This document shows positions 1-9,016 of a DNA stretch of 64,000 nt, in pieces. A program made the position numbers and the translations under genes. The notes under the pieces were generated by a model. It was not told the origin of the DNA and ran no database searches. It worked only from the letters and a program-made list of their open reading frames with translations. This DNA is from Sphingopyxis sp. (lineage in GTDB: Bacteria; Pseudomonadota; Alphaproteobacteria; Sphingomonadales; Sphingomonadaceae), in contig JAIXHQ010000014.1 of assembly GCA_030145715.1 (NCBI GenBank), forward strand, positions 1 to 64,000. The letters run 5' to 3'. Every line of letters starts with the position of its first letter. Within the stretch, counting starts at the first letter, position 1.

Positions 1-125
1 CGGTCGCCTCAAAGACTGGCGACGGGTCGCGACACGCTACGATCGCTGCCCGAAGGCCTTCTTCTCCGCCGTCGCCCTCGCTGCCAACGTCATCTTCTGG
101 CTCTGATCAATGAGTCCTGACCCTA
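1..125 (+). mobile_element. Right end of an IS5-family insertion sequence (cut by window edge)
   Basis: The window opens inside an insertion sequence. The transposase C-terminus ends at 106. About five bases later comes GAGTCCTGACC followed by CTAG, which looks like a right terminal repeat next to a CTAG/TA-type target, as in IS5-family (IS427-like) elements of sphingomonads. The left end lies outside, so the exact boundary and the terminal-repeat assignment are inferences. Confidence 0.65.
2..106 (+). CDS. IS5-family transposase, C-terminal fragment
   Basis: Only the last 34 codons are visible, in the frame starting at base 2. They read GRLKDWRRVATRYD, then a hydrophobic end ALAANVIFWL and a TGA stop. 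The pattern LKDWRR-ATRYDR...F-A-ALAA-VIFWL is the familiar C-terminus of IS5-group DDE transposases, which catalyse cut-and-paste movement of the element. The fragment is cut by the window edge, so whether the transposase is intact upstream cannot be seen. Confidence 0.8.
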   Translation, partial: GRLKDWRRVATRYDRCPKAFFSAVALAANVIFWL

Positions 126-130
126 GGGCA

Positions 131-169
131 AGCGGCGCTCTGTCCTTGCAGGACGGCAAAAGCGCCGCT
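131..169. promoter_or_regulatory. Perfect 9-bp inverted repeat in the ndk leader
   Basis: AGCGGCGCT (131-139) and AGCGCCGCT (161-169) are exact reverse complements. The intervening 21 bases contain a second small stem, GTCC/GGAC. It lies between the IS end and ndk, about 45 bases before the ndk start. It could be a terminator for IS-derived transcripts or a leader structure. No T-run follows, so an intrinsic terminator is not well supported. Downstream, TATAAC at 186-191 is a possible -10 box without a clear -35. Confidence 0.4.
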
Positions 170-213
170 AGAGGCGCGCGCATCATATAACACAGCAATC
201 AGGAGCTTCCCCC

Positions 214-636
214 ATGGCGGTCACTCGCACCTTTTCGATCATCAAGCCCGACGCCACGCGTCGCAACATCACCGGCGCCGTCACCAAGATGCTTGAAGAC
301 GCCGGCCTGCGCGTCGTCGCGTCGAAGCGCATCCACATGACCCGTGAACAGGCCGAAGGCTTTTATGCGGTCCACAAGGAACGCCCCTTCTTTGGCGAAC
401 TCGTCGATTTCATGATCAGCGGCCCCGTCGTCGTGCAGGTTTTGGAAGGCGAAAACGCCATGCAGGCGAACCGCGACATCATGGGCGCGACCAACCCCAA
501 GGACGCGGCGCCCGGCACGATCCGCAAGGAACTGGCCGAAAGCATCGAAGCCAATACGGTCCATGGTTCGGACAGCGACGAAAATGCGGCGATCGAAATC
601 GCCTATTTCTTCAAGCCCGAAGAAATCGTCGGCTGA
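214..636 (+). CDS. ndk: Nucleoside diphosphate kinase
   Basis: Transfers the gamma phosphate from ATP to nucleoside diphosphates through a phosphohistidine, balancing cytoplasmic (d)NTP pools. The 140-residue length is normal for bacterial Ndk. The N-terminus [11 protein letters not shown] is the family signature and the active-site histidine is His117 in NTVHGSDS. Arg and Asn residues of the nucleotide pocket ([10 protein letters not shown] near 86-95) are present. The ATG at 214 is preceded by CAGGAGCTTCCCCC, a good ribosome site. The gene is followed 13 bases later by an unrelated low-GC gene and preceded by an IS end, so its usual neighbourhood has been disturbed on both sides. Confidence 0.97.
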   Translation: MAVTRTFSIIKPDATRRNITGAVTKMLEDAGLRVVASKRIHMTREQAEGFYAVHKERPFFGELVDFMISGPVVVQVLEGENAMQANRDIMGATNPKDAAPGTIRKELAESIEANTVHGSDSDENAAIEIAYFFKPEEIVG

Positions 637-649
637 TCCCACTAAAAAT

Positions 650-1240
650 ATGGAAACAAGTTGGACGCGCGCGATAGATGCGATCATTCGCGGAGAATCT
701 GATCGTTATCGCGGCGTCCGGCTTGGACCTACACCTGCTCTCCTAAAGCGTTTCGGCTTAATCCCGGCAGACTTGTCAATGTCGGCCGCAAAGATCGCAA
801 AAGCCCGCAAAGAACATCCGGAAGTCTCGCTGGACATTTGGTACAGGCTACCAAATTTATTAGATGACCCATTCGCGATTTTCCCATCGGCGCGAGATGA
901 CGGGTCCATCGTCGTAGTGATAATGGTCGTAGATGGCGATGGTAATCCCATTGTGGTGCCAATCATTCCCAGCTCAACGTCTCATTTAAACGTTGTTTTA
1001 TCGGTATATGGGAAAAAGGCGGGTGAACGCCTTAGTGGTCACGAATGGATCGCGCTTCAAATCGCTACCGCGAAAAAAGAGGGCCGCCCTGTTTATGAAA
1101 AAGGTGGTTCTGCCGACTCTAAGCCGAAGCCGGAGTCTGCTGACGCTATCTCCTGGTCACCTGATTCAATTTCAGTAGACCGTTCGACAGAACCAATAAG
1201 GAAGATACTCTCGCTTCGTAAAAATTCAACCAAAAGTTGA
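650..1240 (+). CDS. Orphan MuF C-terminal-like (barnase/EndoU/colicin-type) nuclease domain protein
   Basis: A 196-residue protein whose layout resembles the C-terminal domain of phage MuF-type minor head proteins, a family predicted to belong to the barnase-EndoU-ColicinE5/D-RelE nuclease fold. Visible features: VRLGPTPALL near 23-32, AKIAKARKEHPEVSLD near 47-62, a strand pair SIVVVIMVVDGDGNPIVVPI near 86-105, VVLSVYGKK near 115-123 and TAKKEGRPVYEK near 140-151. The last two resemble the family's conserved end. The tail (152-196) is Ser/Lys-rich. Base and codon use is clearly less GC-rich than the neighbours, which suggests transfer. The open frame extends back into ndk, but ATG 650 is the first start after the ndk stop. 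No head-protein domain and no obvious immunity gene accompany it. Family assignment is from remembered motif resemblance only. Confidence 0.6.
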   Translation: METSWTRAIDAIIRGESDRYRGVRLGPTPALLKRFGLIPADLSMSAAKIAKARKEHPEVSLDIWYRLPNLLDDPFAIFPSARDDGSIVVVIMVVDGDGNPIVVPIIPSSTSHLNVVLSVYGKKAGERLSGHEWIALQIATAKKEGRPVYEKGGSADSKPKPESADAISWSPDSISVDRSTEPIRKILSLRKNSTKS

Positions 1241-1265
1241 AAATTTTCAATAAATTCCTTTAAAA

Positions 1266-2216
1266 TCAAAGATCTTCTGCCGCACCCATCAACCCCGACA
1301 GCTTTTTCGGTGCGACCGCGAGCCAGCTTTTGCGCAGCCATTCGCCGATCGCGTCCCAGTCGGTGTCGCCAAGGTCGAGGCGGATGCCGATCCAGCCGTC
1401 GCCGAAATAGGCGGGGCGGAAATAACGGGCTTCGTCGAGTTCGATCAGTGCGGCCTGTTCGTCGGCGCCGCTGATCTTGACCAGCAGCGCGGTCCGGCCG
1501 TCACCGTGATGATCCTCGGTGAAATAGGCGAATTTCTTGCCCTTCGCGATCCCGAAACAGGGCATTCCGTGCGAGATTGTCTCGTTGGCATCGGGCAGGG
1601 CCATGGCAAGTTCGCGGACGCGGCCGCACAGATAAGCGGGCGATCGATCGCGCATGACAAAGGCCGCCAGCGTGGCGGGATAAAGCTGATGTTCGGCGAA
1701 TTGCACCCGCCGCGCCAATGTTGCGGCCGTATCGCCCGGCACGATCGCGACCGGCGTTTGCGCCAGCACCGGGCCGTCATCGACGCCGGGCGTGACGATA
1801 TGGACGCTGCATCCGCCGAAACTGTCGCCTGCGTCAATGGCGCGCTGATGGGTGTCGAGGCCCTTGTATCGGGGCAGCAGGCTGGGATGGATATTGATCA
1901 TCCGGCCCGCCCAGCGTTCGACGAAATCATCCGACAGGATCCGCATATAGCCTGCGAGCGCGACAAATTCCGCGCCCGCCGCGTGCAATTGGTCATCGAC
2001 CAGTGTGTCGAATGCGCCGCGGGCCATGCCCTTGTGCGAGTGCGCCCAGGTCGCGATCCCCTCTGCCCTCGCGATCTCAAGCCCCGCCGCACCGGGATCG
2101 TTGCTGCCGACGAAGATCAGTTCATAAGGGCAGTTTTCGGCTTTTGCGGCGTAAAGCAGCGCCGCCATATTTGTGCCAGCGCCCGAAATCAGGACGGCGA
2201 CACGCGCCTTAGCCAT
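1266..2216 (-). CDS. purN: Phosphoribosylglycinamide formyltransferase fused to a C-terminal MmcQ/YjbR-like domain
   Basis: Third step of de novo purine synthesis: formylation of GAR with 10-formyl-THF. The N-terminal part (about 1-190) is complete Pur[11 protein letters not shown] at 7-16, catalytic Asn108 and His110 in INIHPSLLP, and Asp146 in PGVDDGP, matching the E. coli N106/H108/D144 spacing. Total length is 316 residues against about 210 for ordinary PurN. The extra part (about 205-310; [21 protein letters not shown], then RTALLVKI and a C-terminal WLRKSW) resembles the MmcQ/YjbR fold, often annotated as DNA-binding although the biochemical role is unclear. ATG at 2216 overlaps the purM stop by 8 bases, so the two are probably translated together. 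Confidence 0.92.
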   Translation of the reverse strand: MAKARVAVLISGAGTNMAALLYAAKAENCPYELIFVGSNDPGAAGLEIARAEGIATWAHSHKGMARGAFDTLVDDQLHAAGAEFVALAGYMRILSDDFVERWAGRMINIHPSLLPRYKGLDTHQRAIDAGDSFGGCSVHIVTPGVDDGPVLAQTPVAIVPGDTAATLARRVQFAEHQLYPATLAAFVMRDRSPAYLCGRVRELAMALPDANETISHGMPCFGIAKGKKFAYFTEDHHGDGRTALLVKISGADEQAALIELDEARYFRPAYFGDGWIGIRLDLGDTDWDAIGEWLRKSWLAVAPKKLSGLMGAAEDL

Positions 2217-3327
2217 TATGCGTGGCGCTCCACGCCTCACGCCCGCTCCATGTTTCGGCGCTGCCAGTCACGGTGCAGCCTTTTTCACCATCGGCGATAT
2301 GCCCGATGCGATGCACGGTTTCGCCCGCCGCTTCGAGCGCGGCCGTCACATCGGCCACGTCGCTTTCGGCGACGACGACGGCCATGCCGATGCCGCAGTT
2401 GAACGTGCGCGCCATTTCCTCCGGCTCGATATTTCCCTGTGCCTGAAGAAACGCCATCAGGCGCGGCTGTGCCCATGCGTCGGCATCGACATGGGCGTGC
2501 AGCGTCCGGGGCAGGATGCGCGGGATATTTTCGAGCAAGCCGCCACCCGTGATATGGGCGAGCGCATGGACCTTGCCGGTTTTTACCAGCGGCAACAGGC
2601 TTTTGACATAGATGCGCGTCGGCGCCATCAGCGCGTCGATCAACAGGATATTCTGATCGAACAGGGCAGGACGGTCGAGTTTCCACCCCTTGTCAGCGGC
2701 CAGCCGCCGCACGAGCGAAAAGCCGTTCGAATGAACGCCCGACGAAGCGAGGCCAAGAATGACGTCGCCCGCCGCCACCTTGTCGGCGGTCAGCACCTGA
2801 TCGCGCTCGACCGCGCCGACGCAAAAGCCCGCGAGGTCATAGTCGCCGTCCGAATACATGCCCGGCATTTCGGCCGTCTCGCCCCCGATCAGGGCGCAGC
2901 CGGCCTGTTTGCAGCCTTCGGCGATGCTTGCGACGACTTCGGTCGCGACATCATTGTCGAGCTTGCCGGTGGCGTAATAGTCCAGGAAAAACAGCGGTTC
3001 GGCGCCCTGAACGATCAGGTCGTTGACGCACATGGCGACAAGGTCGATCCCGACTCCGTCGTGACGTCCCGATTCGATCGCCAGTTTCAGCTTGGTGCCG
3101 ACGCCGTCATTCGCCGCGACGAGCAGGGGATCGTTGAACCCCGCCGCCTTCAGGTCGAAAAAGCCGCCGAAGCCGCCAAGGTCCGCGTCCGCACCCGGAC
3201 GGCGCGTGGCACGGGCCAGCGGGGCGATCGCACGGACCAGCGCATTGCCCGCGTCGATCGATACGCCGGCCTGGGCATAAGTGTAGGAGTCGGGTTGCCC
3301 GTCTCGTTTGTTCTGCTTGGAATCCAT
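2209..3327 (-). CDS. purM: Phosphoribosylformylglycinamidine cyclo-ligase (AIR synthetase)
   Basis: ATP-dependent closure of the imidazole ring (FGAM to AIR), the fifth step of purine synthesis. The 372-residue protein shows [12 protein letters not shown] at the N-terminus, [10 protein letters not shown] (about 75-84), the [11 protein letters not shown] loop, [13 protein letters not shown], and the C-terminal [12 protein letters not shown] and FNCGIGM motifs. ATG 3327 gives a normal N-terminus; a longer open frame upstream is not needed. It is first in a two-gene purM-purN operon and diverges from the gene at 3413, leaving about 85 bases for both promoters. Confidence 0.96.
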   Translation of the reverse strand: MDSKQNKRDGQPDSYTYAQAGVSIDAGNALVRAIAPLARATRRPGADADLGGFGGFFDLKAAGFNDPLLVAANDGVGTKLKLAIESGRHDGVGIDLVAMCVNDLIVQGAEPLFFLDYYATGKLDNDVATEVVASIAEGCKQAGCALIGGETAEMPGMYSDGDYDLAGFCVGAVERDQVLTADKVAAGDVILGLASSGVHSNGFSLVRRLAADKGWKLDRPALFDQNILLIDALMAPTRIYVKSLLPLVKTGKVHALAHITGGGLLENIPRILPRTLHAHVDADAWAQPRLMAFLQAQGNIEPEEMARTFNCGIGMAVVVAESDVADVTAALEAAGETVHRIGHIADGEKGCTVTGSAETWSGREAWSATHNG

Positions 3328-3412
3328 GGCACGCGCGACTAACGGTTCCAGCCGACAAATGCCATGATTTCCTTGTCCCGCGCGTCGCTTTTGGGCAGAG
3401 CATAGAGAAGAT

Positions 3413-4684
3413 ATGATTTCGGCTGCCTTTCCCCGCTTCGCTTCCAGCTTTGCCCCCGATGCCATGCGTGGTCGCGACTGGCGCTGGGCGGCGCTTTTCG
3501 GGCTGTTCCTGACGATCCTGCTGGTCGGGGTCGTCGAGGGGCAGATCAGCCGCGGCGACCGGGGGATCACGCCCATCAACAGCAGCGGCGATTTCCTGGC
3601 CGGCGGGATCAATGTCGATGTCACCGGCGACAATGCCGACGATGCGCGCGAAAAGGGCTGGCGCGAGGCGCAGCGCCTGGGGTGGGCCCAGCTTTATCGC
3701 AAGCTGAATGGCAGCGAAGGCCCGAAACTGGGTGATTCGGTCCTCGACGGCATCGTCACCGCGATCGTGGTGGAGGAGGAACATATCGGGCCGCGCCGCT
3801 ATGTCGCCCGACTCGGCATCCAGTTCGACCGCGTGCGGGCGGGACAGATTCTGGGGGTCAGCGGCCGGACGCTGCGTTCGCCGCCCTTGCTTGTCATCCC
3901 CGTCTATTCGATCGACGGCATTCCGCAGGTGTTCGAAAAGCGCAGCGCATGGCAGCGCGCCTGGGCCGAATATAATACGGGACAGAGCGCGATCGATTAT
4001 GTCCGCACGGCGGGCACCGGCGCCGACACTTTGCTGATTAACGCAGGGCAGACGGGGCGCCGCAGCCGTGTGTGGTGGCGCGTGATCCTGGATCAATATG
4101 GTGCCGCCGACGTGCTGACGCCGATCGCCCGTGTCGAATATTCCTATCCGGGCGGGCCGATCAAAGGCTATTTCACCGCGCGGTTCGGCCCCGACAGCAA
4201 ATTGATTTCCAGCTTTGCGATGACCGGGCCCAGTCCGGCCGCGCTGCCCGACATGATGGAAAAGGCGGTGGCGCGAATGGACCGCATCTATATCGACGCG
4301 CTGGCCGCGGGCGTGCTGCGCACCGACACCTATCTCGTGCTTGAAAAGCCGGTCGAAAAGGTCGACCTGCCCGAAGACCTGACGATGGAAGAGGATGCGC
4401 TGCCCAGTGACACGGACAGCAGCATAGCGACGACGGCGCCCGCCGGGGTGCAGAGCTTTACCGTCCAATATAATTCGCCCGACGTCGATTCGGTCACCGC
4501 GACCGAGCGCGCGGTCGGCGGCATCGCGGGCGTCCAGTCGGCAGCAACCACCAGCCTTGCCCTTGGCGGTACATCAGTGATGCGCGTGGCTTTCCGCGGC
4601 GACATCGCGGCGCTGAAGACCGCCCTGGCCGCGCGCGGTTACAAGGTTCAGGAGGGCGGCAGCACGCTCAGGATCAGTCGCTGA
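3413..4684 (+). CDS. Membrane-anchored periplasmic protein of unknown function (DUF2066-like)
   Basis: 423 residues. A basic N-terminus and one hydrophobic segment (about 27-43, [17 protein letters not shown]) suggest an anchor or uncleaved signal with the rest periplasmic. The middle (about 75-330) resembles DUF2066 proteins. The last 75 residues, after an acidic Ser/Thr linker, look like a small alpha-beta ferredoxin-like module ([13 protein letters not shown]...[12 protein letters not shown]). I recall sphingomonad homologues being labelled heavy-metal-associated for that reason, but no CxxC metal motif is present, so metal binding is not supported. Its TGA overlaps the ATG of hdaA by one base, so it is first in a coupled cluster with hdaA, ppk1 and ppx. 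Function unknown. Confidence 0.8.
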   Translation: MISAAFPRFASSFAPDAMRGRDWRWAALFGLFLTILLVGVVEGQISRGDRGITPINSSGDFLAGGINVDVTGDNADDAREKGWREAQRLGWAQLYRKLNGSEGPKLGDSVLDGIVTAIVVEEEHIGPRRYVARLGIQFDRVRAGQILGVSGRTLRSPPLLVIPVYSIDGIPQVFEKRSAWQRAWAEYNTGQSAIDYVRTAGTGADTLLINAGQTGRRSRVWWRVILDQYGAADVLTPIARVEYSYPGGPIKGYFTARFGPDSKLISSFAMTGPSPAALPDMMEKAVARMDRIYIDALAAGVLRTDTYLVLEKPVEKVDLPEDLTMEEDALPSDTDSSIATTAPAGVQSFTVQYNSPDVDSVTATERAVGGIAGVQSAATTSLALGGTSVMRVAFRGDIAALKTALAARGYKVQEGGSTLRISR

Positions 4685-5343
4685 TGGCGCGGGCGTCTTC
4701 CAGCCAGATCGCCCTGCCGCTCGATTGGAGCGCGGGCGGATCGAACGACGGTCCCCTGATCGTCGGCACGAGCAATGCCGATGCCGTCCGCTATCTGCGC
4801 CACGTATCGACCTGGCCGGTCCACACCGCGGTGCTCACCGGGCCGCGCGGGTCGGGGCGCAGCCTGATCGGGCGGCTTTTCGCGAACGAGACGGGCGGGC
4901 GGGTCATCGACGGCCACGACAGCGTGAGCGAAGAGGATCTGTTTCATGCGTGGAATGCCGCGCAATCGAGCGGCGTTCCGCTGCTTGTCATCGCCGATTC
5001 GCCGCCCGCCGAATGGAATATCGCGCTGCCCGACCTTGCCTCTCGGCTGGCGGCGGTGCCGGTGCTGACGATCGGGGAGCCCGACGATTGCCTGGCGCGC
5101 GACCTGATCGAGGCGCTGTTCGCGCGGCGGGGCATGGCGCTGGCCCCCGAGGTCGCGTCCTATATCGTGCCGCGGATGGAGCGCAGCTATGCGATGATCC
5201 ACCGCGTCGTCGCGGCGCTCGATGCCGCTTCGCTGGAACAGGGGCGCCGGCTGGGGGTTCGTCTTACGCGTGAAACATTACTGTCACAGGGGCTGATCGA
5301 TCCCGATCTCCTCGAACGACAGGATGCAGATATATGCCGCTGA
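4684..5343 (+). CDS. hdaA: HdaA-type DnaA homologue (regulatory inactivation of DnaA)
   Basis: 219 residues. A DnaA-like AAA+ protein that, in Caulobacter and E. coli (Hda), binds the replication sliding clamp and stimulates ATP hydrolysis by DnaA to prevent re-initiation. The N-terminal QIALPLDW (residues 8-15) is a clamp-binding motif as in Hda proteins. A P-loop-like GPRGSGRSLIG follows at about 59-69, with Arg in the usual Lys place. There is no C-terminal DNA-binding domain IV, as expected for Hda rather than DnaA. The start overlaps the preceding gene's stop and the end overlaps ppk1 by 10 bases, suggesting translational coupling on both sides. Confidence 0.88.
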   Translation: MARASSSQIALPLDWSAGGSNDGPLIVGTSNADAVRYLRHVSTWPVHTAVLTGPRGSGRSLIGRLFANETGGRVIDGHDSVSEEDLFHAWNAAQSSGVPLLVIADSPPAEWNIALPDLASRLAAVPVLTIGEPDDCLARDLIEALFARRGMALAPEVASYIVPRMERSYAMIHRVVAALDAASLEQGRRLGVRLTRETLLSQGLIDPDLLERQDADICR

Positions 5344-7502
5344 CCGGTCAGCCCCTTCGCGCCGAAAATGATGCCGACACGGTACGGCCTGTCTTTGGTC
5401 CCGAACGCTTTTTCAACCGCGAACTGAGCTGGCTGGCGTTCAATCGCCGGGTGATGGAAGAGGCGCGAAACCCGGCGCATCCGCTGCTTGAGCGGCTTCG
5501 CTTTCTGTCGATTTCGGGCAGCAATCTCGACGAATTTTTCATGGTTCGCGTCGCGGGTCTGAAGGGGCAGCAGCTTCAGGGGATCGACGATCCATCAGCC
5601 GACGGCCGCTCCCCCGGCCAGCAGCTTGCCGAGATCGAGGCCGAGGTGAACCGGCTTGTCGATCAGCAGCAGAGCGAATGGCAATTGCTGCACCGCCTGC
5701 TCGGTGAACAGGGAATCGTCGTCCATGGCACGGGATCGGACGCCGAAACTCTGCGCGCGGCGCTGCGCCAATATTTCCTCGACCAGATTTTCCCGATCCT
5801 GACGCCGCAGGTTCTGGACCCGGCGCATCCTTTCCCGTTCATCCCCAACCGCGGGCTTGGCATTATTTTCGACCTTCAGCGCAAGGCAAGCGGCGAGACG
5901 GTTCACGAACTGGTGGTGATTCCGGCGGCGTTGCCGCGTTTCGTGCCGGTTCCGGGGCAGGTGCGTTCGTTCGTGCCGATCGAATATCTGATCGAATTGT
6001 TCGGCGACCTGCTTTTCCCCGGTTTCGCGATTCGCTCGCTCGGCGTGTTCCGCATCATTCGCGACAGCGATATTGAGTTGGAGGAAGAAGCGGAGGATCT
6101 GGTCCGCCTGTTCCGCACCGCGATCCGCCGCCGTCGCCGAGGCCGCGTCATCCTGCTCGAACTCGAAGCCGATATGCCGGGCGAAATCGCGGCGGTGCTG
6201 AACGCTGATATTCAGGGACATGAAGCGATCGTCGCCAAGATCGGCGGCTTTGTCGGGCTGGCCGCGCTGTCGGCGCTTGTCGACATCGATCGGCCCGACC
6301 TGAAATTCCCTGCCTATTCGGCGCGCTTTCCCGAACGTATCCGCGAACATGGCGGCGATTGCTTCGCGGCGATCCGCAGCAAGGACATATTGGTCCACCA
6401 CCCCTATGAAAGCTTTGAGGTCGTGCTGGCGTTTCTGCGACAGGCGGCGGCGGACCCCGACGTCGTGGCGATCAAGCAGACGCTGTATCGCGCCGGCGAC
6501 CAGTCGCCGGTCATCCGCGCGCTGATCGAGGCGGCCGAAGCGGGCAAGTCGGTGACGGCGGTGGTGGAGTTGAAAGCCCGTTTCGACGAGGAGCAGAATC
6601 TGCTCTGGGCCAACCAGCTCGAACGCGCCGGGGTCCAGGTCGTCTATGGCTTTATCGAGTGGAAGACGCACGCCAAGATTTCGATGGTCGTGCGCCGCGA
6701 GGGGCAGGGGTATCGCACCTATTGCCACTTCGGCACCGGCAATTATCACCCGGTGACCGCGCGCATTTATACCGACCTCAGCTTTTTTACCGCCGACCCG
6801 CGCGCGGGCCGCGATGCGGCGCAATTGTTCAACTATATCACCGGATATGTCGAACCCGAACGGCTGGAGATGGTGACGATGTCGCCGCTCAACATGCGGA
6901 CGCATCTGTGCGAACTGATCGACGCCGAAATCGCCGCGGCAAAGGCGGGGCAGCCGTCGGGCGTATGGGCCAAGATGAACAGCCTGGTCGATCCCGACAT
7001 CATCGACCGGCTCTATGCGGCCAGCGGCGCGGGCGTTCCGGTCGAATTGATCGTGCGCGGGATATGCTGTCTGCGACCCGGCGTTCCCGGCCTGTCGGAA
7101 AGCATCCGCGTCAAATCGGTCGTCGGGCGCTTTCTGGAACATAGCCGCGTCTGGGCATTCGCGAACGGCGCGGCGCTGCCGCATCGGGCGGCAAAGCTGT
7201 ATATCAGCAGCGCGGACTGGATGCCGCGCAATTTCGACCGCCGGGTCGAATATATGATCCCGATCGAAAATCCGACGGTCCACGACCAGATTCTGGACCA
7301 GGTGCTGGTCGCGAACCTGATCGACAATGAACAAAGCTGGGCATTGCAGCCGGACGGCACCTATGTCCGGGTGAATACGGACGACAAGCCATTCAATCTG
7401 CATCATTATTTCATGAACAACCCGTCATTGTCGGGGCGCGGAACGGCGCTTCACAAGCGGCAGGATGTTCCGACGCTTGCATTCACGACGCGAGAGGTGT
7501 GA
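5334..7502 (+). CDS. ppk1: Polyphosphate kinase 1
   Basis: Reversibly polymerises the gamma phosphate of ATP into long-chain polyphosphate. Length 722 residues, normal for PPK1. N-terminal domain: FFNRELSWLAFNRRV and SISGSNLDEFFMVRVAGL. Head and catalytic domains: HHPYESFEVVLAFLRQAA, the IKQTLYRAG motif, and the phosphate-accepting histidine His446 in KTHAKISMVVRR, with the second conserved histidine His603 in FLEHSRVWAF. FGTGNYHP is also typical. It begins inside the hdaA 3' end and finishes in a GTGA overlap with ppx, forming a hdaA-ppk1-ppx unit. Likely membrane-associated, as in other bacteria. Confidence 0.97.
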   Translation: MPLTGQPLRAENDADTVRPVFGPERFFNRELSWLAFNRRVMEEARNPAHPLLERLRFLSISGSNLDEFFMVRVAGLKGQQLQGIDDPSADGRSPGQQLAEIEAEVNRLVDQQQSEWQLLHRLLGEQGIVVHGTGSDAETLRAALRQYFLDQIFPILTPQVLDPAHPFPFIPNRGLGIIFDLQRKASGETVHELVVIPAALPRFVPVPGQVRSFVPIEYLIELFGDLLFPGFAIRSLGVFRIIRDSDIELEEEAEDLVRLFRTAIRRRRRGRVILLELEADMPGEIAAVLNADIQGHEAIVAKIGGFVGLAALSALVDIDRPDLKFPAYSARFPERIREHGGDCFAAIRSKDILVHHPYESFEVVLAFLRQAAADPDVVAIKQTLYRAGDQSPVIRALIEAAEAGKSVTAVVELKARFDEEQNLLWANQLERAGVQVVYGFIEWKTHAKISMVVRREGQGYRTYCHFGTGNYHPVTARIYTDLSFFTADPRAGRDAAQLFNYITGYVEPERLEMVTMSPLNMRTHLCELIDAEIAAAKAGQPSGVWAKMNSLVDPDIIDRLYAASGAGVPVELIVRGICCLRPGVPGLSESIRVKSVVGRFLEHSRVWAFANGAALPHRAAKLYISSADWMPRNFDRRVEYMIPIENPTVHDQILDQVLVANLIDNEQSWALQPDGTYVRVNTDDKPFNLHHYFMNNPSLSGRGTALHKRQDVPTLAFTTREV

Positions 7503-8992
7503 CCGGTTTGGGTTTGTTGCGTTCCACGAAGCAGGCGGTTCATCGGTCGGCCGTCATCGACATCGGTTCCAACTCGGTTCGTATCGTCGTTTATGAAGGG
7601 CCGGCGCGCGCACCGGCGGTGATCTTTAACGAAAAGGTCGCGGCGGGGCTGGGGCGCGGCCTCGCGATCGACGGCCGTATTGCCGACGAGGATGCGGAGC
7701 GCGGGCTGACCGCGCTGCGCCGTTATGCCCTGCTTGCGAAACATATGGAGGTGAAGACTCTGCAATGCGTCGCGACCGCCGCGGTGCGCGATGCCGAAAA
7801 CGGTCCGCAATTCATCGCCGCCGCCGCCGAGGCGGGGTTGAAGATTCGGTTGCTGTCCGGGGAAGAGGAGGCCGAAGCCGCCGGCTATGGTGTGCTGGCG
7901 GCGATTCCCGATGCGCGGGGGATCGCGGTCGACCTGGGTGGCGGCAGCCTGGAACTGGCCGAAGTGTCGGACGGACAGGTCGGGCGCCGGGCGTCCTTTC
8001 CGCTGGGCGTGCTGCGCCTGCCCGCGCTGCGCAAGGATGGGCAGCAGAGTTTTGAGCGCGCCGTCCGCAAGATGCTTCGCGATGCGGGCTGGCCCGGAGG
8101 GTTGACCGGCCTGCCGCTCTATCTGGTCGGCGGATCGTGGCGCGCGCTGTCGCGCCTTGACCTTGAACTCACGCAGGATCCGCTGGCGGTGCTGGACCAG
8201 CACAGCCTGCCGCGCACGGCCTTGCGGCGGCTCGTCAGGGCGACCAAGCGGCTGAGTTTCGACGAATTGCGCGCGATACCCGGCATGGCGTCGAACCGCG
8301 CCGCAGCCCTGCCCGACGCCGCTGCATTGCTGGCCGCGCTCGCCAATATCATCGACATTTCCGAAATGACCATATCGTCGTCGGGGCTGCGCGAAGGCCT
8401 GCTATATCAGGCGCTGGATCCCGAAACGCGGGCAGAGGACCCGTTGATCGTCGCTGCCGAGTTTGAGGGACGCAGGCTTGCGCGCTTTGCGCCGCACGGC
8501 CGCGCGATCACCGAATGGATCGCGCCGCTGTTCGCCGGCGAAGCCCATGCCGACAGCCGTGTCCGCCTGGCAGCCAGCCTGCTCAGCGATGTCGCCTGGT
8601 CGGCAAATCCCGATTTTCGCGCTGAACGCGGCACCGAAATCGGCCTGCATGGCAATTGGCGCGGGATCGATATTCCGGGCCGCATCCTGCTGGCGCGCGC
8701 GCTTCATGCGGGCTTTGGCGGCGCCGACGCCGATTTTCCCCAGATGGGCGACCTCGTCAGCGCCGAGCGGCTCGCGCGCGCGCGGCAATGGGGGCTGGCG
8801 ATCCGGCTGGCGCAGCGGCTGACCGGCGGCGTAGAGGCGCCGCTGAAGGCGAGCAGCATCGCGCTGGTCGATGGCAAGCTGCGGCTCAGCCTCGACCGCG
8901 GTTGGCATCATCTGGCGGGCGAATCGGTCGAACGCCGCCTGCGCTCACTGGCCCATGCGCTCGATGCAAAGCCCGAGATGGCGCTGCTGTAA
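7499..8992 (+). CDS. ppx: Ppx/GppA-type exopolyphosphatase
   Basis: Degrades polyphosphate from the end, or hydrolyses pppGpp; the two activities are not separable by eye. 497 residues with the actin-like ATPase-fold motifs AVIDIGSNSVRIVVYEG (about 19-35), the phosphate-binding ATAAVRDAENG and the second loop AVDLGGGSLELAEVS. A C-terminal HD-type helical region follows (from about 310). The GTG start at 7499 overlaps the ppk1 TGA by four bases, the usual arrangement for coupled synthesis and degradation. A divergent-style gap is absent; the next gene, rnd, converges. Confidence 0.94.
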   Translation: MTGLGLLRSTKQAVHRSAVIDIGSNSVRIVVYEGPARAPAVIFNEKVAAGLGRGLAIDGRIADEDAERGLTALRRYALLAKHMEVKTLQCVATAAVRDAENGPQFIAAAAEAGLKIRLLSGEEEAEAAGYGVLAAIPDARGIAVDLGGGSLELAEVSDGQVGRRASFPLGVLRLPALRKDGQQSFERAVRKMLRDAGWPGGLTGLPLYLVGGSWRALSRLDLELTQDPLAVLDQHSLPRTALRRLVRATKRLSFDELRAIPGMASNRAAALPDAAALLAALANIIDISEMTISSSGLREGLLYQALDPETRAEDPLIVAAEFEGRRLARFAPHGRAITEWIAPLFAGEAHADSRVRLAASLLSDVAWSANPDFRAERGTEIGLHGNWRGIDIPGRILLARALHAGFGGADADFPQMGDLVSAERLARARQWGLAIRLAQRLTGGVEAPLKASSIALVDGKLRLSLDRGWHHLAGESVERRLRSLAHALDAKPEMALL

Positions 8993-9016
8993 CGGTCGGC
9001 GCCGGTCGTCGGGCGG

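Noticed and set aside
3107-4468. 453-residue minus-strand frame, apparently a purM extension
   Set aside because: It runs in another frame across the divergent gene; purM is explained from ATG 3327.
3413-4684. Heavy-metal-binding protein label
   Set aside because: The C-terminal module lacks the CxxC metal motif.
5595-7406. 603-residue minus-strand frame opposite ppk1
   Set aside because: It is the complement frame of a GC-rich conserved gene, with shadow-like composition and no recognisable motifs.
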